Source: Bacteroidales bacterium UBA1217 (GTDB lineage: Bacteria > Bacteroidota > Bacteroidia > Bacteroidales > P3). Taken from it: a stretch of DNA of 19,068 bases. Shown here piece by piece: positions 6,353-14,731 of this stretch. A program made the position numbers and the translations under genes. How positions within the stretch are numbered: the first letter of the stretch is position 1; every line of letters begins with the position of its first letter. Under the pieces are notes generated by a model, which searched no databases, was not told the origin of the DNA, and saw only the letters and a program-made list of their open reading frames with translations. The stretch spans positions 1 to 19,068 of the forward strand of contig DBXH01000032.1 of the NCBI GenBank assembly GCA_002309335.1, written 5' to 3'.

Positions 6353-8854
6353 TTACTCACTTACATATACACGTTTGACACGTGGGGATACAGAGGTGAG
6401 AATTTCGTATGGAATTGTTCCTGCCGCATCAGCCATACGGCACAACTGCTTAGCCGAACCGAAGACCACCACTTCATCGCCTTCGGAACAAGGCACATCA
6501 GTGACATCAACAAAACACATATCCATACAGATACTACCTATAATCGGTGCCTCGAGTCCACCGATTTCGATACTGCCGTGTCCGTAGCCAAGATTGCGCG
6601 ACAGGCCATCAGCATAGCCTATCGGTATGATGGCAATACGCGAGTCGCGTTCTGCCACCCAACGACGGTTATAGCCCACCGAATCACCAAGCGGTATATC
6701 CTTGATTTGTGAAATACGAGTCTTGAGCGTGCTAACAGGCATCAGCATTTTCTGCACGTCCGGTTCGGGCGAAATGCCATAAAGTCCAATACCCAAACGC
6801 ACCATATCCATCTGAGCCTCAGGAAAACGAGTGATGCCTGACGAATTTAGTATGTGGCAGAGAATATTATCTTTTCCAAGCAGCTGCTTCAAGCGCGCCG
6901 ACCCTTGGCGAAAACGCTCTATCTGCATCCGGGTGAAATCATCCATCGCCGGGTCTTCGCTGCAGGCTAGATGGGAAAATATCGACCTCACTACTATCGG
7001 AGAATCATCGGATTTGAGTATCTGCGCCAGTTTGTCCATATCGTCGGGAGCGAAACCAAGCCTATGCATACCAGTATCAAGTTCGATATGAATGGCAATA
7101 GGATTTTGATTGTCAGCATAAAGGCGGGCAGCATCGGAAAATAGCTTTAGTATTCTGAAACTATAGATATCCGGTTCCAGTCCATAGCGGATAATATTGT
7201 CGAAACTCTCCTCCTCGGGATTCATAACCATAATAGGCAACGTGATACCATTGCGCCGCAACTCTACGCCCTCATCACTATAAGCAACAGTAAGATAATC
7301 GACGTGGTTGAACTGCAGAGTATTGGCCACCTCTACCTTCCCTGCACCATACGACGAAGCCTTAACCATTGCCATAAGCTTTGTTGTCGGCTCGATATGA
7401 GAGCGGTAGTAATTAACATTCTGCACCAGCGCATCAAGGTTAACCTCCATAATGGTCTCGTGCCGTTTGCGCTGCAGAACCTTAGCTATATTTTCGAAAC
7501 AGAAAACACGCGCGCCCTTGAGAAGAATTGTTTCGTTCTGAAAATCAGAGAATGGATGTTTCTGAAGGAATTCCTCCGTAGTTGGATAGAAATAGGTCGT
7601 CAATCCATCAAACAACATACTGTTACGCATCAATGCACTGCCTATGCCAATCAATTTGTCAATTCCACGTTGACGAATGAGCGACACCACCTGCGAGTAT
7701 AGTTCCTGCTCAGGCAGACCCGACTGCAAAATATCACTCATAATAAGCGTTTTGTGGAAATGCTGATGTTCGTGCTGAACAAAATCGAGTGCAATTGACA
7801 ACGAATTAAGATCCATACTATAACCATCGTTGACCAAAAGGCTGTTGTTGATACCCTCGCCCATTTCAAGACGCATTGCCACAGGTGACAAATTACGACA
7901 ACGGGCAGCTATGTCCTGCCCATCATAGCCAAGATAGAACATCAGTGTGATGCATTGCATTGCATTTTCAACCGACGCCCTGTCGATAAAAGGAATTTCT
8001 ATAGAGTAGTCGGACTGCTGTTTGAACTTAACATTCAAGATAGTAGAATGGTCTTTTACAACCGTGTCGACAAGTTGGATAGGATTTTCGTCCGACGAGC
8101 CCCAGGTGAAACGGTATAATTCGTGCAAACTCTCCTTCTCGGACAACACCGAATGAATATCCTTATGGTCTAGACAGTAAATCAACACCTTGCAATGCGT
8201 AAAAAGCTGCAGCTTTTCTGCAATCTTTTGATAGCGAGTTAAGAAATTCTCATCGTGAGCCTGACCAATATTGGTGAAAACGCCAATAGTCGGCTGAATC
8301 ACATTACGAAGAGCCTCCATTTTGCCCGCCTCGGATATACCAGCCTCAAAAACAGCAAAATCATTCTCCTGTGTCATTTGCCATACAGAGAGGGGAACAC
8401 CGATTTGTGAATTATAACTTTTAGGACTGGCTACTATATTATGATCAATTGAAAGAAGTTGCACTATCCAATCTTTGACAATAGTCTTACCATTGCTGCC
8501 AGTAATGCCGACAACAGGTATGTCGAACTGCATACGACGCTGCTCTGCAACACGCTGCAATGCAGCAACAACATCCTTTACAAACCAAAGATTAGCGTCA
8601 GACAAAGCACATAATCTAGCATACAATACTTCATCTAAATCACTGCTGACCACAAAATTACGGACACCTTTTGCATACAAATCCTCAATATAGTTGGCTC
8701 CGTTGTTACGTTTGGTGCGAATAGCAAAAAACAATGTATTATCAGCATCAGTTAATTTGCGGCTATCCGTAAGCAGACGCGTAAAAGACGCCGACGGGGA
8801 GACAATTCTACTTTCAACAAGTTTCAGTATCGATGATAATTCTGAAGCAGTCAT
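6353..8854 (-). CDS. Bifunctional MurF ligase / alanine racemase
   Basis: This 833-residue fusion is typical of Bacteroidota. The first half is UDP-MurNAc-tripeptide:D-Ala-D-Ala ligase (MurF): ATP loop GITGSNGKT at about 116-124, then SPKSYNSQIGVPLSVW, FEAGISEAGKMEAL and TNIGQAHDENF. From about residue 468 it is a fold-type III alanine racemase: PLP lysine about 498 in MVKASSYGAG, second catalytic tyrosine about 728 in SVGYNRRW, then PIGYADGLSRN and GSICMDMCFVDV. Together the halves make D-alanine and attach D-Ala-D-Ala to the peptidoglycan precursor in the cytoplasm. The MurF C-terminal motifs are altered: NDGYSMDLNSLSIAL replaces the usual DDSYNANP-type motif. I chose ATG 8854, five bases after the DUF2851 stop, because the track-longest start at 8899 would overlap that gene by 40 bases. 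Confidence 0.95.
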   Translation of the reverse strand: MTASELSSILKLVESRIVSPSASFTRLLTDSRKLTDADNTLFFAIRTKRNNGANYIEDLYAKGVRNFVVSSDLDEVLYARLCALSDANLWFVKDVVAALQRVAEQRRMQFDIPVVGITGSNGKTIVKDWIVQLLSIDHNIVASPKSYNSQIGVPLSVWQMTQENDFAVFEAGISEAGKMEALRNVIQPTIGVFTNIGQAHDENFLTRYQKIAEKLQLFTHCKVLIYCLDHKDIHSVLSEKESLHELYRFTWGSSDENPIQLVDTVVKDHSTILNVKFKQQSDYSIEIPFIDRASVENAMQCITLMFYLGYDGQDIAARCRNLSPVAMRLEMGEGINNSLLVNDGYSMDLNSLSIALDFVQHEHQHFHKTLIMSDILQSGLPEQELYSQVVSLIRQRGIDKLIGIGSALMRNSMLFDGLTTYFYPTTEEFLQKHPFSDFQNETILLKGARVFCFENIAKVLQRKRHETIMEVNLDALVQNVNYYRSHIEPTTKLMAMVKASSYGAGKVEVANTLQFNHVDYLTVAYSDEGVELRRNGITLPIMVMNPEEESFDNIIRYGLEPDIYSFRILKLFSDAARLYADNQNPIAIHIELDTGMHRLGFAPDDMDKLAQILKSDDSPIVVRSIFSHLACSEDPAMDDFTRMQIERFRQGSARLKQLLGKDNILCHILNSSGITRFPEAQMDMVRLGIGLYGISPEPDVQKMLMPVSTLKTRISQIKDIPLGDSVGYNRRWVAERDSRIAIIPIGYADGLSRNLGYGHGSIEIGGLEAPIIGSICMDMCFVDVTDVPCSEGDEVVVFGSAKQLCRMADAAGTIPYEILTSVSPRVKRVYVSE

Positions 8855-8859
8855 ACGAT

Positions 8860-10140
8860 TTATTTTTTTGTTTTTATAAGACGAAACGCCAACTGGCAAT
8901 CAAGACATTTCTTTTGGCTGCAATACTCATTGTAACGTTGAATAACAGCCTGTGACTCAGCAGCGTTTTTAGGCTCAACACCTGCGTCCGACCATAACTT
9001 GGTTATTCGGTTTTTCTCTGATGGAAGTTGTTGCAGCAAATTGAATGCCTGTTCTTTACATCGTTCATCATCGTGGAGAGCCCCATACTCAAACAATAGA
9101 GGAATCCAAGCGTTAATAATAATTGTATCAATAAAGTTTTTACCCATTGACTTCTGCCTAGCAGGCGTTTCCTTATCAAAATTATAGTGTGTTAGCCAAT
9201 AATCAGACGTTTTTACATCAAACAATGCGCGCAGAGTTTTAATGTCATCGGCCTCTAACAATTTGGAAAAAAGATTGCTGGACTTGCAAATAAGATTGGC
9301 GAACTGGCTGATACGCAAAGTCGGGAAACTTGCCGGTCGCAGCCGAAAGAACTTCCACAAGTGCGACTCCATTGGAGAAACGCCGTATGCTGCCTGCAAA
9401 TAGTTGTATTCGCGACACATAGCATTTGGGTAATCGTCGGCAAATTCTTTTTCCAGAAGACCCGCCTGACCAAAAAAAAGAGATTCAATACGGAAAGGGT
9501 TATCCTTAATTTTGGAGAGAATACTCATCGGTGTCTTTTTAGCAAGGAGTTCAAAAAGGAATGCATTGGTTTTACCGCCAAAATAATGTGCCGTGAGCCA
9601 ATAGCACGCCTGCTCCCAACTGCCTTTTGAATCCTTCAAGATACGTTGTACATCGCCCGATTTGCGTTCAATACGCTCGATGAGAAGACGGTCCTGACTC
9701 ATCTGGAAAAGAAAATCAGGTATTTCTTTCAACCGATTAGAACAAGGAATAGGCTGATTCTCCTCAGGATTCATTAAACTGTCATAGTTTTCCCACACAA
9801 ATTCAGGAATAGCATCGGCAATCACAACCGTAGGGACCATCTTGCCGTTCTGCAATTTGATATCTGTATCGTGGATATACACAATATGCAGAATAACATT
9901 GTTATATGCCTTGTCCTGTGAGTGATGGTGTGCGTTCCAATCCGAAGCCTTTATATGCACCTCAACGTTGCCTGCCCATCTAATTCCATTGATTATTAGT
10001 CGAGCGTCAAAGAAATCAGGACCAGCATCGTGGTTCAATTCACCAGGGCGTTCTACAACGACAGGAAGGCCGTCCACCGTGGTGAGAGGGCCTTCGAGCA
10101 AACTATGATGCCATACATATTGCAGAAACGCTTCTGTCAT
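8860..10140 (-). CDS. DUF2851 family protein of unknown function
   Basis: This 426-residue protein has no signal peptide. The N-terminus (EAFLQYVWHHSLLEGPLTTV, RPGELNHDAGPDFFDARLII, GNVEVHIKASDWNAH, YNNVILHIVY) is the hallmark of the DUF2851 family, widespread in Bacteroidota. The conserved run of Glu, Asn, His and Asp residues (GELNHDAGPDFF, VEVH, DWNAHHH) has the look of a metal or nuclease-like active site, but that is only an impression. Near the C-terminus, CSQKKCLDC could bind metal. It sits between dnaJ (11 bases upstream) and murF-alr (5 bases downstream), so co-transcription is likely. No function should be assigned. Confidence 0.88.
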   Translation of the reverse strand: MTEAFLQYVWHHSLLEGPLTTVDGLPVVVERPGELNHDAGPDFFDARLIINGIRWAGNVEVHIKASDWNAHHHSQDKAYNNVILHIVYIHDTDIKLQNGKMVPTVVIADAIPEFVWENYDSLMNPEENQPIPCSNRLKEIPDFLFQMSQDRLLIERIERKSGDVQRILKDSKGSWEQACYWLTAHYFGGKTNAFLFELLAKKTPMSILSKIKDNPFRIESLFFGQAGLLEKEFADDYPNAMCREYNYLQAAYGVSPMESHLWKFFRLRPASFPTLRISQFANLICKSSNLFSKLLEADDIKTLRALFDVKTSDYWLTHYNFDKETPARQKSMGKNFIDTIIINAWIPLLFEYGALHDDERCKEQAFNLLQQLPSEKNRITKLWSDAGVEPKNAAESQAVIQRYNEYCSQKKCLDCQLAFRLIKTKK

Positions 10141-10151
10141 TTATTGTAACT

Positions 10152-11312
10152 CTAATTAAACAAATCCTTCATTTTGTCAAAGAATCCCCTTTCCTGCTTT
10201 GATGGGTTTGGCTGGAAATTAGGATGATTGCTAAGTTCCTCAAGCATTGCCTTTTCCTCTTTCGTCAAACTCTTCGGTATCCATACATTGATGCTCACCA
10301 GCATATCACCGCGACCATAGCCGTTCAAATCTGGCAAACCTTTGCCTTTCAATCGTATAACCTTTCCAGAGGGTGTTCCCTGCTCTATCTTTACACGCAC
10401 TTTGCCATTCAGTGTCGGGATTTCAAAAGTACCGCCCATTGCAGCATCGGCAAAAGGAATAAAAGCATTATAGAACAGATTGTTTTCTTGACGTTCAAAT
10501 AGTTCGTGTTGGATTTCTTCTACCTGAATTATAAGATCGCCCGGTACACCACCGTGAGGAGCCGCATTGCCCTGTCCACGCATTGACAGCTGCATACCGT
10601 CGCTTACACCCGCAGGAATATTTATGGTAATAATATCCTCCGCCTTAACGATACCTTCGCCATTACAATCGTGACATTTATCTTTGATTATACGTCCCTG
10701 TCCGCCGCAATAAGGGCAAGCCGACTGCGTCTGGACCTGTCCAAACAGCGAGCGGCGCATCTCTGTCACCACTCCCGTTCCGTGACAATGGGAGCAAGTC
10801 TCAAAGCTGTTGTTGCGGGCGCCAGATCCTCCACAACTCTTGCAGGGTACATATTTATTGACCTTTATCTTCTTCTCAACTCCTTGATCAATCTCTTCCA
10901 GTGTCAGTTTCACCTTGATACGTAAATTGGTGCCTCTCGATGTAGCACGAGCACCACCACGGGAGCGAGAGTCCCCGAATCCGCTAAAGCTGAAACCGCC
11001 ACCACCAAAGAAATCGCCAAAAATGCTGCCAAACGACGAGAATATATCGTCCATACTCATTCCCTGTCCACCGAATCCCCCTGCACCATCAAGTCCCGCG
11101 TGACCAAATTGGTCGTAACGGGCTTTTTTGTCGGGATTGCTCAGCACGTCGTACGCTTCAGCAGCCTCTTTGAACTTCTCTTCCGCCTCTTTGTCGCCAG
11201 GATTGCGGTCGGGATGGTACTTGAGAGCCAGCTTACGGTAAGCCTTCTTCAAGTCATCCGGCGTCACATTCTTGTCGACACCCAACACTTCATAATAATC
11301 TCTTTTTGACAT
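10152..11312 (-). CDS. dnaJ: Chaperone protein DnaJ
   Basis: This is a complete 386-residue DnaJ. The J domain (about 1-70) carries the HPD motif in KYHPDRNPGD; a Gly/Phe-rich region follows (about 75-120). The zinc domain has four CxxCxGxG repeats: CKSCGGSG, CSHCHGTG, CPYCGGQG and CHDCNGEG. The C-terminal substrate-binding domains follow (IPAGVSDGMQLSMRGQGNAA, FADAAMGGTFEIPTLNGKV). It stimulates DnaK ATPase activity and delivers unfolded clients. It lies 28 bases downstream of grpE, forming the usual co-chaperone pair; dnaK itself is not in the window. Confidence 0.97.
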   Translation of the reverse strand: MSKRDYYEVLGVDKNVTPDDLKKAYRKLALKYHPDRNPGDKEAEEKFKEAAEAYDVLSNPDKKARYDQFGHAGLDGAGGFGGQGMSMDDIFSSFGSIFGDFFGGGGFSFSGFGDSRSRGGARATSRGTNLRIKVKLTLEEIDQGVEKKIKVNKYVPCKSCGGSGARNNSFETCSHCHGTGVVTEMRRSLFGQVQTQSACPYCGGQGRIIKDKCHDCNGEGIVKAEDIITINIPAGVSDGMQLSMRGQGNAAPHGGVPGDLIIQVEEIQHELFERQENNLFYNAFIPFADAAMGGTFEIPTLNGKVRVKIEQGTPSGKVIRLKGKGLPDLNGYGRGDMLVSINVWIPKSLTKEEKAMLEELSNHPNFQPNPSKQERGFFDKMKDLFN

Positions 11313-11340
11313 AATATCTATCTACTTATTTTTCTTTATT

Positions 11341-11952
11341 TCAATTGGCGACGACCACTTGTGCAAAACGCAGGACCTCCTCATTGAGAAAATAGCCCTT
11401 CTTTACGACATCAATCACAGTGCCTTTCGCTTCGGGTGTAGGTGCTGGTATCTGCGTGATAGCCTCGTGGAAATTCTCGTCAAACTTTGCGCCCATTGCA
11501 TCCATAGGCTTCAACCCCTTTTGTTGCAGAGCGTTAAGCATATTCTTATGGATAAGCAACATACCCTCTTTGGCTGCATCGCCATCTGCCATATTGGCAA
11601 GAGCACGTTCCATATCATCGATGACAGGAAGCATCAGTTTTATGACATCCTTGCCGCCATTAAGGATAAGACCTGCCTTTTCCAAACTTGTACGTTTGCG
11701 GTAATTCTCATATTCAGAGTAGATTCGCATATACTTGTCGTTCATTTCGGCAAGTTTGTGTCCCATCTCTTCAACCTTCGTATTCAACTCCTCAACCTGA
11801 CGCTCCGAGCGTTTCTTGCGAGCCTTACGGCTGTGATCTTCGCGGTCGGGTTGTTCATTTGTTTTCTCTTCTTGAGCCTCAGACGACTGCTGCTCATTGG
11901 GGGTCATATCTTGTTCCTCTTCGAACTTGCTATCTTTTTCTTTCTCTTCCAT
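11341..11952 (-). CDS. grpE: Nucleotide exchange factor GrpE
   Basis: This 203-residue protein starts with a highly charged, disordered stretch rich in Glu, Lys and Gln (about 1-45). A long helix follows (about 46-95) leading into the GrpE core: YMRIYSEYENYRKRTSLEKA, LMLPVIDDMERALANM, and the C-terminal beta domain with FDENFHEAITQIPAPTPEAK and VVKKGYFLNEEVLRFAQVVV. GrpE dimers release ADP from DnaK. It is directly upstream of dnaJ on the same strand. No CIRCE element was seen in front of it; instead a 32-base near-palindrome lies 51 bases upstream of its start. Confidence 0.96.
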   Translation of the reverse strand: MEEKEKDSKFEEEQDMTPNEQQSSEAQEEKTNEQPDREDHSRKARKKRSERQVEELNTKVEEMGHKLAEMNDKYMRIYSEYENYRKRTSLEKAGLILNGGKDVIKLMLPVIDDMERALANMADGDAAKEGMLLIHKNMLNALQQKGLKPMDAMGAKFDENFHEAITQIPAPTPEAKGTVIDVVKKGYFLNEEVLRFAQVVVAN

Positions 11953-12002
11953 ATCTTATTATAATTTTTACATAATTTAATTAAACAAAAAAGTTGCCAA
12001 AC

Positions 12003-12034
12003 TGACAAAGTGACAGAATTGTGTCATTTTGTCA
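12003..12034. promoter_or_regulatory. 32-base near-perfect palindrome at the OstA-like / grpE junction
   Basis: Arms TGACAAAGTGACA (12003-12015) and TGTCATTTTGTCA (12022-12034) pair over 13 positions, one of them G-T, around the loop GAATTG. Each arm holds two TGACA-type half sites. It covers the stop codon of the OstA-like gene and ends 51 bases before grpE. On the minus strand no T-run follows directly (TTTTTT comes about 11 bases later), so it is a poor terminator. A protein-binding operator for grpE-dnaJ, or an RNA processing hairpin, is possible. Confidence 0.6.
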
Positions 12035-13568
12035 CCATTTTCAAGAACACCTCCACCGGCGACTTAGGACGTCGATCGATAAGCCACGAATAACCTGGCA
12101 GGAATTTTTCATCATTGGGCAGCTTGTCCAGCGGATACATCTTCATATCCGGTGAGCCTAATGTGACAAATCGGCGAGGTTTACGGTCCTTGAAATAGAT
12201 TCGCATATCCGAACCCACACCGGCATTTACACCAATAAGTTCTTTACGCACCGTACCGTCACCCACAGGAACATCATCGTCAACAACATAATATATCATT
12301 CGAGCCGAACCCAGGATGTCGGCATAAAGAGGTTCACTCTTGTGGCAATAGACAATAGAGTTGCGTCCCTTGATTTGGTTGAACTTGAGCGAATCGACCT
12401 TCTCTATTGCGAAAATATTGTTCTTCAAATATATCAGCCTTACACCGTTGCTGTCATAGATGCAATGAATCGTATCGGCCGTACACTGATAATCCTCGTA
12501 CCAGACAACAGGATTGTAATACATCGTTAGCGACGAATCCTGCGCCGAATAATAGAGCGAGTCGCACACCGCTTGAGCATCACTTCGGTACACTCGCACA
12601 TTCCTATACGCTTTAGCGGCGTCAAACTCCTTGTCGTCATTGTTGTAGGCATAAATAGTGTCGGCATGCATAAAGACCGAGTCCCCTTTGTCGACATACA
12701 CAATCAGCGCCGAGTCAGTAACGAACGAATAGTGATTCTGCTGGTCGGTAACACCGACGTTTCCATAACACATCACATCGTTAAGTGTGTCAACAATCAC
12801 CACGTTGCCGAACGCTTCTCCATACTCTTTGTTGTCGTTGAAAAACAGAGTGTCTGCAGTCAGCCATTTCTCGCGGTTTGTAAGACGAGTGCCTTTGTAG
12901 GAGCAAGCCTCGTGTGAGTCGGTGTTGTAGGTGCCATCCTCGCTATACACAGTCGACGAGTCGCTATAGATATAGGTTGGTGAAATGAAGACAGCAAGGC
13001 AAGTCTTTGTATTGTACAGCAGTGTATCCGTTTCCAAATACGAGTTTGAATCTTGTAACACCACATCATCGAACAGATAGATATCACGTGTATCAGAATG
13101 GTAATAGCCTTTTTGACTATCCATCACAGCGCTGTCGTGAACCGTATGTCCCCAATGGAAATAAGAGGCCGTTGAGGTGTTGCGGTCATAACTCAACAGA
13201 TCCGTTTTCAGGATTGTTTTACCGTCGATAAGTTTAACCGTATCGCCCCACACATCAGCAATGCGTGTAGTGCCGTCGTATATTGCAGTCTTACCGTAGA
13301 GCGTTGTAGTATCGGTAATCACCATCTTTACATTGCGATGAGCCACAAAGATATTGTTCTTTGTATCGAACGATGCAGAGTCGGTATAGAGAGTCATTCC
13401 GTCGTGCATCGCCTTTACATTCTGGTAGAGTATCCAGATGTCGGGGTTGTCGGGGTCGCGTGTACCCATACCGGCCACATACTCAATGACCCTTTGGGCA
13501 CGAACTGCAGGAGCCGATGTGCCAATCACACATATTAACAGCAATATTTTCAGCCAATTTAGACGCAT
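12024..13568 (-). CDS. OstA/LptA-like periplasmic protein
   Basis: This 514-residue protein has a signal peptide (RLNWLKILLLICVIGTSAPA, then VRAQ). The body is a long series of short beta strands built on repeated patterns such as ADSASFDTKNNIFVAHRNV, LLSYDRNTSTASYFHWG, YYHSDTRDIYLFDDVVLQDS and DTLFFNDNKEYGEAFGNVVI. These alternate 'sets a state' and 'NV.I.DT' segments as in the OstA/LptA jelly-roll family that carries lipopolysaccharide across the periplasm. Bacteroidota have such large OstA-like proteins besides LptD, so a role in outer-membrane biogenesis is likely but not proven. The open frame extends to a TTG at 13586; I chose ATG 13568, which starts the signal peptide. A good -7 box lies just upstream. 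It heads the minus-strand run leading to grpE. Confidence 0.82.
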   Translation of the reverse strand: MRLNWLKILLLICVIGTSAPAVRAQRVIEYVAGMGTRDPDNPDIWILYQNVKAMHDGMTLYTDSASFDTKNNIFVAHRNVKMVITDTTTLYGKTAIYDGTTRIADVWGDTVKLIDGKTILKTDLLSYDRNTSTASYFHWGHTVHDSAVMDSQKGYYHSDTRDIYLFDDVVLQDSNSYLETDTLLYNTKTCLAVFISPTYIYSDSSTVYSEDGTYNTDSHEACSYKGTRLTNREKWLTADTLFFNDNKEYGEAFGNVVIVDTLNDVMCYGNVGVTDQQNHYSFVTDSALIVYVDKGDSVFMHADTIYAYNNDDKEFDAAKAYRNVRVYRSDAQAVCDSLYYSAQDSSLTMYYNPVVWYEDYQCTADTIHCIYDSNGVRLIYLKNNIFAIEKVDSLKFNQIKGRNSIVYCHKSEPLYADILGSARMIYYVVDDDVPVGDGTVRKELIGVNAGVGSDMRIYFKDRKPRRFVTLGSPDMKMYPLDKLPNDEKFLPGYSWLIDRRPKSPVEVFLKMVTK

Positions 13569-13590
13569 ACTATACAATTGATACAAATTG

Positions 13591-13598
13591 CAAAAATA
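13591..13598 (-). promoter_or_regulatory. Likely -7 promoter box for the OstA-like gene
   Basis: On the minus strand this reads TATTTTTG, fitting TAnnTTTG, about 23 bases before the ATG at 13568. No convincing -33 TTTG was seen. It shares a 142-base divergent gap with the promoter of the zinc-motif protein. Confidence 0.5.
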
Positions 13599-13671
13599 CG
13601 AAAAAAAGTCGAATCATCTTAATAATCATAAGCCTTATAGTATAAAAACCTGCCATTTCAAAAATAAGTTG

Positions 13672-13679
13672 TATCTTTG
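13672..13679 (+). promoter_or_regulatory. Likely -7 promoter box for the secreted zinc-motif protein
   Basis: TATCTTTG, followed by C, is a strong match to TAnnTTTG and lies 31 bases before the ATG at 13711. The -33 region is weak. Confidence 0.6.
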
Positions 13680-13710
13680 CAGTCGAAAAAACATAAAAAT
13701 ACACGTTGTT

Positions 13711-14694
13711 ATGAAACGTATAGCATTATTCCTCCTTATCGCAGTTGTCGCCATTTCCTCCGCCGACGCCCAAAAAGTGAAACGCAAGATTCAAAAAGAA
13801 AAAGACGGTTATAGCTGGTACCTTTTGAAACAAGGTGACATTCGAGGTGCTGAAAACAATCGCGGCACAATCATTATTCCACTCGAAAAAAAAATCTCGA
13901 AAATTGATTATGGAGGTGGGTATTTCAGAGCAAAGAGTGATTTTACAGAAATTTATGACACCGCCGGGAACGTGATTGTTTCTAAAGACAGATGTTATGA
14001 ATATATCTCCAATAGTATTGCATTTATAAATAATAATGGAGACATTAAAACATTTCATTACTTTGGTATGAATTATTATGGCAAAAAAGGAATGTTAGAC
14101 CATAATGGTGTTGAAGTAATTCCGCCACAATATGATAATTATTTGGATGTCGCCCATAATGGTGCTATTTACTTTGGCAAATGGAACGGTGATATAAAAG
14201 AGATATATTATATCGGTTATAAATTCGATGAACAGGGAAATATTGTCCCCGACCCAGACCATCCTATTGATAATATAGACGGTCCTGATTCTATTGAATA
14301 TTATTATGAATTTACCACATACAATAGTACCTACACTCCGCCTATTCAAAACAAGCAGCAGAGCACCAGCAATAAGGGTAATAACAACAGCAAAACCCAA
14401 CCAAAGAGTCCGGCCTCATCTTCAAGCAGTACATCCTCGTCAAGCAAGCCTTCGACAACCAGAACGCCCAAAGAGAGAACACATCCATTTGAGAATTACA
14501 ATACGCCAGTCAAATGCGGCCAATGTAGAGGCACGGGAATGACCAACTGCTGGAGTTGCGGCGGCAAAGGCACTATCCGCAAGTCAGGCATCGACAAGAA
14601 CGGCAAGCAGGTGTTCCGCAACGAGCGCTGCAATGGCTGCAATGGCTCAGGAAAGCGCAAATGCACCGTCTGCAACGGCAAAGGAGTCCGTTAG
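13711..14694 (+). CDS. Secreted protein with C-terminal DnaJ-type zinc-finger motifs
   Basis: This 327-residue protein begins with a signal peptide (MKRIALFLLIAVVAISSADA). The N-terminal part (about 22-215) is tyrosine- and glycine-rich; DHNGVEVIPPQYDNYLDV and DTAGNVIVSKDR resemble WG-type repeats, which usually read 'D.G..VIPP.YD'. A low-complexity Ser/Thr/Asn/Gln linker (about 220-260) follows. The last 60 residues carry four DnaJ-type motifs, CGQCRGTG, CWSCGGKG, CNGCNGSG and CTVCNGKG, enough for two zinc sites. There is no J domain. Outside the cytoplasm such a domain may bind unfolded or secreted proteins, but function is unknown. The frame is open back to 13588, but the ATG at 13711 begins the signal peptide and follows a good promoter. 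Base composition of the N-terminal half is markedly more AT-rich than the neighbours. Confidence 0.82.
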   Translation: MKRIALFLLIAVVAISSADAQKVKRKIQKEKDGYSWYLLKQGDIRGAENNRGTIIIPLEKKISKIDYGGGYFRAKSDFTEIYDTAGNVIVSKDRCYEYISNSIAFINNNGDIKTFHYFGMNYYGKKGMLDHNGVEVIPPQYDNYLDVAHNGAIYFGKWNGDIKEIYYIGYKFDEQGNIVPDPDHPIDNIDGPDSIEYYYEFTTYNSTYTPPIQNKQQSTSNKGNNNSKTQPKSPASSSSSTSSSSKPSTTRTPKERTHPFENYNTPVKCGQCRGTGMTNCWSCGGKGTIRKSGIDKNGKQVFRNERCNGCNGSGKRKCTVCNGKGVR

Positions 14695-14731
14695 AAACCT
14701 TTAAAGTCGAATCGGAACAAGCATTTGGAAA

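Noticed and set aside
11953..12023. CIRCE (HrcA) element in front of grpE.
   Set aside because: No TTAGCACTC...GAGTGCTAA-like sequence is present; only the TGACA-type palindrome.
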